This document shows positions 23,001 through 29,738 of a stretch of 38,723 nucleotides of DNA, one piece after another (the first letter of the stretch is position 1; each line of letters starts with the position of its first letter). The notes below the pieces were generated by a model. That model made no database searches. It worked only from the letters and a program-made list of their open reading frames with translations, and was not told where the DNA came from. Source of the DNA: Desulfovibrio sp. GTDB lineage: Bacteria > Desulfobacterota > Desulfovibrionia > Desulfovibrionales > Desulfovibrionaceae. Location: NCBI GenBank assembly GCA_031271265.1, contig JAISWB010000060.1, positions 1 to 38,723 of the forward strand. The letters are read 5' to 3'. A program made the position numbers and the translations under genes.

Positions 23001-23891
23001 CGGGCCGCGGAACGGGGGCTGCCGCCGGAACTGCTCCTGACGTCCTGCGGCTCCTGCCGGGCCGGCCTGGAACGGCATCTTCCCGCAACCCTGCTGCCGC
23101 ATGCGCGGGAAGAAGGCCTCATGTTCGACGATGTCGCGCATTTTCTCTTCCGCCGGACGCATCCGGGTTTTGCCCGGAGCGGCTTGAGTGAAGCCGCCGA
23201 AGGCGCGCCCTCCGGCGCGTGCCCGCAAAGCCCGGACGCAGCCGCGCAGACCGAAAACGCGACGGCCCGGACTGAAAACGCGGCAGCGCGTGCTGAAGCG
23301 GCGGACACAAGAGCCGCCGGAACAGCCGGGACAAAAAGCGCGGGCGCGGATGTTCCCGCCGGGCGGCCGGCCCTCGCGCGGCGCATCCTGTACCATGCGC
23401 CCTGCCACGCCGAAATGTCGGGAGCGGACAGGAACAAGGCCGCGCGCCTGTATGCCCGTGCCCTGGGCGCGCATGCGGGATGCCGGGTGCGCATAAGCCG
23501 CGGATGCTGCGGCGAAGCGGGACTCGGCGCCCTGACCTCGCCCGGCCTGTACAACAGGATACGCGATAAAAAAACGGAACGCCTGACGGCGGATCTCGCG
23601 GATTTGCCCGAGGACTCGCCTGTACTCGTTTCCTGCCCTTCCTGTAAAATGGGCATAACGCGCGTCCTGCGCGGCATGGGCAAACCCTTCGGGAAACACC
23701 GGGTGCTGCATTGTCTGGAATTCGCGGCCGAGGAAGCGGGCGGGCGCGGCGTCCTGCGCCGGGCCGTGAAACTCCTGCGCGCAACGGCGGGCAAAGGAGG
23801 CGTCCGGCGCGTGGACATGGCCGAGGCGGCGCGCATCCGGCTCGACGACAACGACGGCCGCGACGACGACGATTGGGATGTCGAAGACTGA
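20064..23891 (+). CDS. Fused FAD/Fe-S/CCG D-2-hydroxyacid (D-lactate-type) dehydrogenase
   Basis: A 1275-residue single-chain enzyme. Order: unique N-terminus (1-100), FAD-binding domain (about 135-275; VPRGSGTGLTGGAIP, SIGGNIAENAGG), FAD-oxidase C-terminal domain (about 310-690; SHMHAGDGNWHVNIP, GEVTGEHGIGITK, DPRNIFNPAKL), two ferredoxin motifs (CTRCGKCRADCPV about 729, CTGCGRCAAACPV about 793), then two CCG regions with CCGYP and GCCGEAG. This is the D-lactate/glycolate dehydrogenase architecture found fused in Desulfovibrio, which delivers electrons to the quinone pool. The substrate cannot be told from sequence. The second CCG region is interrupted by an Ala-rich insert (about 1043-1103). 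The GTG start at 20064 follows AAGGA; the acidic tail ends DDNDGRDDDDWDVED. Confidence 0.88.
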   Translation: MISKGPHISVDAPSLVPRVLRINAGEFAGWPESVRLLAVDLAGELFLVRCNPFIDPETVKKSVQERFESSRRALAHHYATSISEGITMFWSAHESDMAFRRETVGRLRALLPPECVDTSRRALVENATDATDLRLELPLLVVSPLNAEHVALVVRLAAEMQFALVPRGSGTGLTGGAIPARKRCVILSTARMTGIGPVDAEEGRISLQAGVVTMDAYREAAKHGFLFSVDPASKAASSIGGNIAENAGGPLCFEYGTTIDNLLSWRMVTPAGELVEITRKVHPGHKILPEETAVFEVRSANGELLRRVELRGDAVRKPGLGKDVTNKALGGLPGIQKEGTDGVIVDGVFILHRFLAHYRVMVLEFYGRSMENCMLTVNDIVALRNESRRRGDAVKITALEEFGLRYVQAIGYRKKSSAYEGDPISVLILQLDSDDEKALAESVDGIMRICGSYDGVDAFVAADAAEAEEFWQDRHRLSAIAKRTSGFKINEDVVLPLNAIPDFALYLENLNLEYAARAYREALRRCLPLPGLPEEEPSIQAELDFAGRIVKGEVSSLDLSEQELQMRARLFFRALAADYPQHAADAEHIRNNFINSAVSAASHMHAGDGNWHVNIPVNSNNAAMLADADKAARLVMAKAQELGGEVTGEHGIGITKIAFLTAEKMGAFVDYKEAVDPRNIFNPAKLTSRELPERPYTFSFNGLIEDIRRSGLADKERLISMLQNVQVCTRCGKCRADCPVFSPERGLQGQPRNKNMVLGSLVEAIYYSQVNHGRADPNLLDELRDMMEQCTGCGRCAAACPVKIDSPEVAVALRGYLEEEGAGGHPLKSRALHFLSEDPPRRLPLAGKAASVGQSVQNRILPFVPAALRARAASPLFRAPGPRPGYRNLRERLRGDAGMIFVPKGDVKGTMLYFPGCGAGIFYSGIGTAALALLLSAGYAVVLPDEHVCCGYPLLAAGLLDLFAANRDRNIKLLRACAERAAERGLPPELLLTSCGSCRAGLERHLPATLLPHAREEGLMFDDVAHFLFRRTHPGFARSGLSEAAEGAPSGACPQSPDAAAQTENATARTENAAARAEAADTRAAGTAGTKSAGADVPAGRPALARRILYHAPCHAEMSGADRNKAARLYARALGAHAGCRVRISRGCCGEAGLGALTSPGLYNRIRDKKTERLTADLADLPEDSPVLVSCPSCKMGITRVLRGMGKPFGKHRVLHCLEFAAEEAGGRGVLRRAVKLLRATAGKGGVRRVDMAEAARIRLDDNDGRDDDDWDVED

Positions 23892-23967
23892 CGTTCCGGT
23901 CCACATCCGGCTCCGGCCGCCGGAGGCATACAAAATCGACTTTGGAATGATGAAGGGAGAACCCGCT

Positions 23968-24426
23968 GTGAAATATCTGGCTGCCGATTACGGCGAAAAG
24001 CGCTGCGGCTTTGCGGTGAGCGACGCGGAAGGGCGGGGGGCCTTCACCCGGCCTGCGCTCGCCGTGCGCGGGCGCAGGCATTTCCTGACGGCGACGGCGG
24101 CTTTGGCCTTGGAAGAAAGCGCCGGGGCCGTTGTCCTGGGACTGCCTCTCCGCCTTGACGGCGGCGTGAACGCAGCATCGGAGCGCCTGCGCGGCATAGC
24201 CGCTTCCCTGGCGCGGCGCACCGGGCTGCCCTTGTACCTTATGCCGGAGGCCTTGAGTTCCTGTGAAGCCGAAGAACGGTTGCGCGAAGCGGGGAAAAGA
24301 GGGGAAAAACTGAAGAACGCCTTGGACGGGGCGGCGGCCGCGGCCGTTCTGGAATCCTTCCTGAATCTGCCTGAAGACAGGAGGCGCCTGCTCATGCTGC
24401 CTGCAACGGAGCCGCGTCGGGCGTGA
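23968..24426 (+). CDS. ruvX: Putative pre-16S rRNA nuclease RuvX/YqgF
   Basis: A 152-residue RNase H-fold protein. The start is the GTG at 23968, eight bases after AAGGGAG, matching the family N-terminus (VKYLAADYGEKRCGFAVSD). Further family blocks are VVLGLPLRLDGG, EAEERLREAGKR and LDGAAAAAVLESFL. The usual DERLST motif is PEALSS: the Glu is kept, while the preceding Asp and following Arg are lost. Asp7 and the Asp of LDGAA are kept, so three acidic residues remain. E. coli YqgF trims the 5' end of 16S rRNA. The open frame from 23878 overlaps the dehydrogenase tail, but its first 30 residues are not family-like. Confidence 0.8.
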   Translation: MKYLAADYGEKRCGFAVSDAEGRGAFTRPALAVRGRRHFLTATAALALEESAGAVVLGLPLRLDGGVNAASERLRGIAASLARRTGLPLYLMPEALSSCEAEERLREAGKRGEKLKNALDGAAAAAVLESFLNLPEDRRRLLMLPATEPRRA

Positions 24427-24462
24427 TCCGGATTGCATGCGATCCGTAAACTCGAAAAGCCT

Positions 24463-24795
24463 TGCCCCGCAGGGCGGGTCCGTACATGCCGATAAGGAAT
24501 TTCGGATGAATACGTGCGCCTGTAAGAAAGAGACGGCGCACAGAAAATGAAAAAAATCAACTTGATTTTATTCCGGCATGTGATAAAAACCACCGCAACC
24601 CGATATCCGGCGTTCGACCCCGCGGGCTGCGCGGGCGGAGCGACCAATGCTTTGTATTTGTATTCCCGCCAGATGTGTTCGACCCTGCGGGCCTGCGCGG
24701 GCGGAGCGTCCCGGCAAACCGCTGCACGGATGCCGTAGACGGCCGCAATCCGGCGCGCAGCAACGCCCTGCGACATTGGCTGCCCCGCAGGGCGG
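24463..24795. repeat. Intergenic region with paired repeats (24427-25094 has no gene)
   Basis: TGCCCCGCAGGGCGG occurs at 24463-24477 and 24781-24795. Between them a 31/32-bp repeat beginning GTTCGACCC and ending GCGGGCGGAGCG occurs at 24612-24642 and 24677-24708. The motifs are GC palindromes resembling REP elements. Open frames here on either strand look random and lack ribosome-binding sites. Confidence 0.7.
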
Positions 24796-24958
24796 CCGCG
24801 GCAGGGCCTTCTCCCGGAAGGTAAGAGAGCCGCTTTGTGAAAAAAGATGAAGGCGTTAATTTTACGGCTTTCCGCTTGGAGGCAAAGGCGCAGACTTCTT
24901 TCCACCGCCCGATAAGAATACAGCAGGGCTTCCCCTCAGAGGGCGCGGAAGGCCCGCG

Positions 24959-24987
24959 TTGCCTGACTATATATGTATTTGTGTAAA
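24959..24987 (+). promoter_or_regulatory. Candidate promoter of the CoA-transferase operon
   Basis: TTGCCT (24959-24964), 17 bases, TGTAAA (24982-24987) in an A/T-rich stretch (TATATATGTATTTG). Predicted start near 24994, about 100 bases before the CoA-transferase ATG. The match is moderate. Confidence 0.38.
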
Positions 24988-25094
24988 AAATAACAAACTT
25001 CGGCGACCCTTGTTCGGGCGCTGCCGGGCGTTGCTCTGCCCGGTCCGCGCACGGACATGCTGAGCATACATCCATTTAAGCAGGAGTGAATTTC

Positions 25095-26639
25095 ATGGTT
25101 AAATTTCTGAGTGCCGCGGAAGCGGCGGCCCTGGTTAAGGACAACGACACGCTGGTCACCGAAGGCTTTGTGAAGAACTGCTTTCCGGAACAGTTGGCGA
25201 TTGCGCTGGAGGAGCGTTTTCTGAAAACCGGATCGCCCAAGGGACTGACCTTGGTCTGGGCCGCGGGTCAGGGCGGCGGGGACGGGACCTGTCTGGATCA
25301 CCTGGGACATGACGGGCTTCTGAAAAGAGCCGTCGGCGGCCATTACAACCTCTCGCCCGCCATCGGCAAACTGGTCGCCTCCAACGCGATCGAAGCTTAC
25401 AATCTGCCGCAGGGCACCATCGCCCAGTTGTACCGCGATGCGGCCGGAGGCAAGGTCGGCACGGTCACGCACGTGGGCCTGGGAACCTTCGTGGACCCGC
25501 GTCTGGACGGCGGCAAGCTCAACGAAAAAACCGGGGAAGACATAGTGGAAGTGGTGACTCTGGGCGGACGCGAGCAGCTTCTGTACAAGGCTCCCCCCAT
25601 GAACTGCTGCTTCCTGCGCGGCACCTATGCCGACGAAAAAGGCAACATCTCCATGGAGAAAGAGGCCGTGACCCTGAACGGCATGTCCATCGCCCAGGCC
25701 GTCAAACGCAACGGCGGCACGGTCGTTGTCCAGGTCGGCCGGGTGGTCAAAGCCGGCAGCCTCCCCGCCAAAGACGTGAAAATCCCCGGCATCTATGTGG
25801 ATGTCGTGGTCGAGGTTCCCAGTGAAATAAACATGTTTGAAGTTCCCCCGAGCATGGTGGAATCCCATGCCGGCCTGCGCTGCATTCCCACGGCCTCCCT
25901 GCCGCCCCTGCCCCTGGACGAACGCAAGATCATCGGCCGACGCGCGGCCTTCGACCTCGTGCCCGGCACGGTGGTGAACCTCGGCATAGGCATGCCCGAG
26001 GCGGTATCCATGGTGGCCAACGAAGAAGGCATAGGCGACTACATGACCCTGACCGTGGAAGCCGGTCCGGTCGGCGGCGTGCCGGAAGGCGGACGCCTGT
26101 TCGGCAGCGCGGTGAACCCCGACAGCATCCTGGATCAGGCCTACCAGTTCGACTTCTACGACGGCGGCGGTCTGGATTTCGCCTTCCTGGGCCTGGCCGA
26201 ATGCGACGAAAACGGCAACATCAACGTCAGCAAAATGGGCCCGCGCATCACCGGGTGCGGCGGCTTCATCAATATCACCCAAAACGCCAAACGCGTGTTC
26301 TTCTGCGGCACCTTCACGGCCAAGGGCCTGAAAATCAAGGCGGACGACGGCAAGCTCGTCATTGAGCAGGAAGGACAAGTGAAAAAATTCCTGAAAAAGG
26401 TGGGGCACGTCACCTTCAGCGGCGATTACGCCTCCAAGATCGGGCAGCCCGTGCTGTACATCACCGAACGCGCCGTGTTCGCCCTGCGCGAGGGTAAACT
26501 GCACCTCACGGAGGTCGCGCCCGGCATCGACATCGAAAAAGATATACTCCGGCACATGGAGTTCGCGCCCGTCGTAAAAGATCCCAAACCCATGGACGCG
26601 CGCATTTTCCGCGCCGCCGCCATGGGACTGGCAAAATAA
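25095..26639 (+). CDS. Acyl-CoA:acetate/propionate CoA-transferase (family I)
   Basis: A 514-residue protein carrying both halves of a family I CoA-transferase in one chain, like propionate CoA-transferase (Pct) and YdiF. Recognisable blocks: EGFVKNCFPEQLAIALEERF, AAGQGGGDGTCLDHLGHDGLL, LPQGTIAQLYRD, VGLGTFVDPR, and in the second half VNLGIGMPEAV and TLTVEAGPVGGVPEGG, where Glu322 is the expected catalytic residue forming the glutamyl-CoA thioester. It exchanges CoA between acetyl-CoA or similar donors and short acids or hydroxyacids. AGGAG eight bases before the ATG at 25095 fixes the start. The crotonase gene begins 237 bases on, so it probably activates the acid that the crotonase acts on. 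Confidence 0.92.
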   Translation: MVKFLSAAEAAALVKDNDTLVTEGFVKNCFPEQLAIALEERFLKTGSPKGLTLVWAAGQGGGDGTCLDHLGHDGLLKRAVGGHYNLSPAIGKLVASNAIEAYNLPQGTIAQLYRDAAGGKVGTVTHVGLGTFVDPRLDGGKLNEKTGEDIVEVVTLGGREQLLYKAPPMNCCFLRGTYADEKGNISMEKEAVTLNGMSIAQAVKRNGGTVVVQVGRVVKAGSLPAKDVKIPGIYVDVVVEVPSEINMFEVPPSMVESHAGLRCIPTASLPPLPLDERKIIGRRAAFDLVPGTVVNLGIGMPEAVSMVANEEGIGDYMTLTVEAGPVGGVPEGGRLFGSAVNPDSILDQAYQFDFYDGGGLDFAFLGLAECDENGNINVSKMGPRITGCGGFINITQNAKRVFFCGTFTAKGLKIKADDGKLVIEQEGQVKKFLKKVGHVTFSGDYASKIGQPVLYITERAVFALREGKLHLTEVAPGIDIEKDILRHMEFAPVVKDPKPMDARIFRAAAMGLAK

Positions 26640-26659
26640 AGGAGGACAAGACGATACGG

Positions 26660-26758
26660 ATGTTTTCTCCCGCGCGCCGCATAGGGAGGAAAGCACTTGT
26701 GAAAAAAAGAATTAGCTTGCCTTTTTTGCGGATTTTGCACAAGACGGATACGTTGTGA
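26660..26758 (+). CDS. Possible 32-residue basic small protein
   Basis: An open frame MFSPARRIGRKALVKKRISL and on to ILHKTDTL, preceded by AAAGGAGG (ending 26644), though the spacing of 15 bases is long. An in-frame GTG at codon 14 also has its own GGGAGG. It is rich in Lys and Arg. I recognise no family; it may be a leader peptide or chance. Confidence 0.2.
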   Translation: MFSPARRIGRKALVKKRISLPFLRILHKTDTL

Positions 26759-26772
26759 TTTTTGTAGATTCA

Positions 26773-26794
26773 GGCGGCGTGTTCCGCCCCTTTT
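26773..26794 (+). terminator. Weak terminator-like hairpin between CoA-transferase and crotonase
   Basis: GGCGG (26773-26777), a 6-base loop, CCGCC (26784-26788), then CCTTTT. The stem is short and the T tract brief; partial attenuation is possible. Confidence 0.35.
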
Positions 26795-26876
26795 CGGACG
26801 GGACGCGCCGTGAACATCCCCTTGGCGCAGTCAGGTGTACACAACCATTTACCCGTTCTTAAAAAGGAGAACAGAC

Positions 26877-27653
26877 ATGGCTTACGAAAACCTGATTTTT
26901 GAGGTGGAAGAGAAAATCGCCCTGATCACTATGAACCGGCCCAAAGCGCTCAACGCCCTGAACAACGACCTGCTCAACGACCTCAACAACGCCCTCGGCG
27001 AAGTGGAATCCACCGCTGCGATCAAGGGCGCGATCATTACCGGGGCAGGCAAAGCCTTTGTGGCCGGCGCGGACATCAGCCAGATGGCGTCGTACAACCC
27101 TGAAGAAAGCCGCGTGTACATGGGCTATGCCCAGAAGATTTTCAACCGTATCGAAGCCGTAGAAAAACCGATCATGGCCGCAGTAAACGGCTTTGCGCTG
27201 GGCGGCGGCAACGAACTGTGCATGGCCTGCGACTTCCGCTATGCCGGCGAAAAAGCCGTATTCGGGCAGCCGGAAGTCAAACTGGGCATCATGCCCGGTT
27301 TCGGCGGCAGCCAGCGCCTGCCCCGCCTCGTGAATCCGGGCATAGCCAAGGAAATCCTGTTCTCCGGGCGCAATGTTTCGGCCGAAGAAGCCCTGCGTAT
27401 CGGCCTCGTGAGCAAGGTTTGCCCCCAGGACGACCTGCTCAACGAATCCAAGGCCATAATGAAGACCATCATCTCCTACCCCGCCCACTCCCTGCGCTAT
27501 TGCAAGGTTGCCGTCAACCGCGGCATGGACACCGACCTTTACAAAGGCATCGGGCTGGAACTGGAGCTGATCTCCCTGTGTTTCGCTTCGCCCGACCAGA
27601 AGGAAGGCATGAATGCTTTCCTTGAGAAACGTCCGGCGCAATTCCAGAGTTGA
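26877..27653 (+). CDS. crt: Enoyl-CoA hydratase / 3-hydroxybutyryl-CoA dehydratase (crotonase)
   Basis: A 258-residue crotonase-fold enzyme close in pattern to clostridial Crt. The oxyanion-hole segments are FVAGADISQM (61-70) and NGFALGGGNELCMACD (104-119). Both catalytic glutamates are present: Glu113 (GGNELC) and Glu133 (FGQPEVKLGI). Reaction: reversible addition of water to a 2-enoyl-CoA such as crotonyl-CoA; a CaiD-like role on crotonobetainyl-CoA is possible given the fix genes nearby. AAAAAGGAG seven bases before the ATG at 26877 fixes the start. Two GC hairpins follow the stop before the permease gene. Confidence 0.9.
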   Translation: MAYENLIFEVEEKIALITMNRPKALNALNNDLLNDLNNALGEVESTAAIKGAIITGAGKAFVAGADISQMASYNPEESRVYMGYAQKIFNRIEAVEKPIMAAVNGFALGGGNELCMACDFRYAGEKAVFGQPEVKLGIMPGFGGSQRLPRLVNPGIAKEILFSGRNVSAEEALRIGLVSKVCPQDDLLNESKAIMKTIISYPAHSLRYCKVAVNRGMDTDLYKGIGLELELISLCFASPDQKEGMNAFLEKRPAQFQS

Positions 27654-27666
27654 CCCACGAAAAGAA

Positions 27667-27731
27667 CGGGCGCATAACGCGCCCGGACTTGCATCCGCCC
27701 GCCCGCCCCGGCACCGCGCCGCGCGGCGCGG
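27667..27731 (+). other. Two GC hairpins between crotonase and permease genes
   Basis: CGGGCGC (27667-27673) with GCGCCCG (27679-27685), and CCGCGCC (27714-27720) with GGCGCGG (27725-27731). Neither has a T tract. They may mark an mRNA end or processing point within the cluster. Confidence 0.5.
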
Positions 27732-27867
27732 GGCAGAGGCGGGACGGCCTGACGGCTGAGGAATACCGACAAGGCGCATGGAGAAGGGCGGAGGGCGGCG
27801 CCTCCGTTCCGGAACCGGCTCAAGTCCACTGCTGGAGCCGCAATGTTCTACACATGGAGAAGCACTT

Positions 27868-29262
27868 ATGGTTATCGGCATTATTCTGTCTCTGGTCATG
27901 TTGACCGTCATCGCCTACAGAGGACTCTCCGTCATCCTCTTCGCGCCGCTGTGCGCGCTGTTTGCATGCGTCACGGCGGGCTGGCCGCTGCTCCCGTCAT
28001 ACACGGAGATTTTCATGACCCGCGGCGTCATTTACGTTAAGAACTTCTTCCCCATATTCCTGCTGGGCGCGGTGTTCGGCAAGGTCATGGAAGAAAGCGG
28101 CTGCGCGAGGTCCATAGCCAAACTCTTTGCCGAGAAACTCGGCTCCAAGCACGCCTGCATAGCCGTGGCCCTCACCACAGCCGTGCTCACCTACGGCGGC
28201 ATCAGCATGTTTGTCGCCCCCTTTGCCGTGTATCCCTTTGCCTACGCCCTGTTCAAGGACGCCGGCATCCCCCGGCGCCTGATCCCCGGCTCCATCTGCA
28301 TAGGCACCTTTACCTTCGCCATGACCTGCATGCCCGGTTCGCCGCAGATTCAGAACATGATTCCGGCCAACTACTTCGGGACCACCCTGTTCGCCGCTCC
28401 GGTCTTCGGCATCACCGGCACCATCATTCTGGCCGGCGCCAGCATGATCTGGATCGGATGGCGCCAGAGAAGCCTCATGCACGAAGGCTTCGGCGAAATC
28501 GACACGCGTTCGACCACCGACTTCGACGACGGCGTTCCCCTGCCCAACCCCTACCTGGCCATGGTACCCCTGTTCGTCGTGTTGATCGGCAACGTCGTTC
28601 TGACCTTCTTCGTCATCAATACCTGGGATCAGTCGATCATGGCTTCGGTGCCCAAGCAGCCCCTCAGTTCCGCGAGAATACCCGTGGCCAACTGGGCGTT
28701 GCTGATCTCTCTGGTCGCCTCCATCCTGGTGGCCGTCGGCATCAGCTTCAAGCAGTTCTCGGCCCGCAGGAACCTCGCCGCCACCCTCAACGCCGGCGCC
28801 ATCGGCTCTCTGCTCGCCATCATGAACACCGCGTCGGAAGTGGGCTACGGCAACGTGGTCAGCTCCCTGCCCGGCTTTACGTCGGTCAAGGAATTCCTGA
28901 TGACCATCGACTTCGGCGGCAGCCCGCTGATGTCCGAATTCGTCACCGTCAACGTACTCGCCGGCGTGACCGGTTCCGCTTCCGGCGGCATGAGCATCGC
29001 TCTGGAGGCCATGGGCAAGACCTTCCTTGAATGGGGCGCCCAAGTGGGCGTCGGCCCGGACCTCCTGCACCGTGTGGCGGCCATGGCCTCGGGCGGTCTG
29101 GACTCCCTGCCGCACAACGGCGCCATCATAACCCTGATGGCCATCACCGGCATGACGCACAGGCAATCCTATCCGGACTGCGGCATGGTTTCGGTCGTCA
29201 TGCCCATTGTGGTCACCTTCATCCTGGTGATCATCTGGACCCTGTTCGGCTTCACCTCGTAA
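27868..29262 (+). CDS. GntP-family organic-acid permease
   Basis: A 464-residue polytopic permease with about twelve hydrophobic segments. The GntP-like features are GAVFGKVMEESGCARSIAKLF near the N-terminus, YPFAYALFKDAGIPRRLIPGSICIGTFTFAMTCMPGSPQIQNMIP, and GLDSLPHNGAIITLMAITGMTH near the C-terminus. Members move gluconate, 3-hydroxybutyrate, lactate and other hydroxyacids with protons. The ATG at 27868 has GGAGAAG eight bases upstream; the open frame from 27778 is excluded. Set between crotonase and fix genes and near a CoA-transferase, a 3-hydroxybutyrate- or crotonate-like substrate is plausible but not shown. Confidence 0.85.
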   Translation: MVIGIILSLVMLTVIAYRGLSVILFAPLCALFACVTAGWPLLPSYTEIFMTRGVIYVKNFFPIFLLGAVFGKVMEESGCARSIAKLFAEKLGSKHACIAVALTTAVLTYGGISMFVAPFAVYPFAYALFKDAGIPRRLIPGSICIGTFTFAMTCMPGSPQIQNMIPANYFGTTLFAAPVFGITGTIILAGASMIWIGWRQRSLMHEGFGEIDTRSTTDFDDGVPLPNPYLAMVPLFVVLIGNVVLTFFVINTWDQSIMASVPKQPLSSARIPVANWALLISLVASILVAVGISFKQFSARRNLAATLNAGAIGSLLAIMNTASEVGYGNVVSSLPGFTSVKEFLMTIDFGGSPLMSEFVTVNVLAGVTGSASGGMSIALEAMGKTFLEWGAQVGVGPDLLHRVAAMASGGLDSLPHNGAIITLMAITGMTHRQSYPDCGMVSVVMPIVVTFILVIIWTLFGFTS

Positions 29263-29287
29263 GAGGTGTGCGGCCGGACGCCGAATT

Positions 29288-29318
29288 CTCCCGCGGGATT
29301 TTCCGGGTCCCGCGGGAG
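29288..29318 (+). terminator. Strong hairpin after the GntP permease gene
   Basis: CTCCCGCGGGA (29288-29298) pairs perfectly with TCCCGCGGGAG (29308-29318) over a 9-base loop, 26 bases after the stop. The following bases, ATTGCC, lack a proper T tract, so termination may be incomplete. Confidence 0.5.
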
Positions 29319-29386
29319 ATTGCCGCCGGAGGCCGCTTTTGTACGCATCCGACTGCCGGGGCGTTGTTCCCGGCGGTTCCGCTTCC

Positions 29387-29479
29387 GTCATTCTGAGCCG
29401 AAGGCGAAGAGTCCATCTTACTGTCTTTGGTTTTTTCCGAAAGGCATCAAGCCGGCATCTTCGCTTCGCCCGGAATGAC
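29387..29479. repeat. MITE-like palindromic element, copy 1
   Basis: Begins GTCATTCTGAGCCGAAGG and ends with the near-inverse CTTCGCCCGGAATGAC; about 93 bp with imperfect 22-24 bp terminal inverted repeats and no open frame. The second copy is at 38643-38723. The wider gap 29319-29738 also holds the second copy of the 7111-7146 repeat and a TATAAT at 29584-29589 that lacks a good -35. Confidence 0.75.
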
Positions 29480-29524
29480 CTCGCAGGAGTCGGTCTTGCG
29501 CCCGCTGAGACAGCACTCCGAATC

Positions 29525-29558
29525 CGCCGGGGGCGTAAAAATAAGCATTAAACGCTCT
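29525..29558. repeat. Dispersed intergenic repeat, copy 2
   Basis: CGCCGGGGGCGTAAAAATAA then GCATTAAACGCTCT, about three-quarters identical to 7111-7146. It lies upstream of the CitMHS/NhaD-type transporter. Confidence 0.5.
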
Positions 29559-29738
29559 AAAAATTCCTGCTGTTTCGGCATGATATAATTTTTCAACGCT
29601 TGCCTTCAAGATTCCCGTCGCAGGGGCTTGCAGTATGCGCCCCCCTGTTTTATGTTGACGCCGCCGGCAACGGATGGGTTGCGACGGCTTCGGGCAGGGT
29701 CGGCGCATCCGCTATACCGTCAACCAAAGGAAAAGCGC

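Noticed and set aside
24557..25075. 172-residue minus-strand frame in the gene-free stretch
   Set aside because: No ribosome-binding site or domain, and it runs through the repeats.
27654..27867. Longer N-terminus of the GntP permease from 27778
   Set aside because: The extra residues are charged and unlike the family; GGAGAAG supports 27868.
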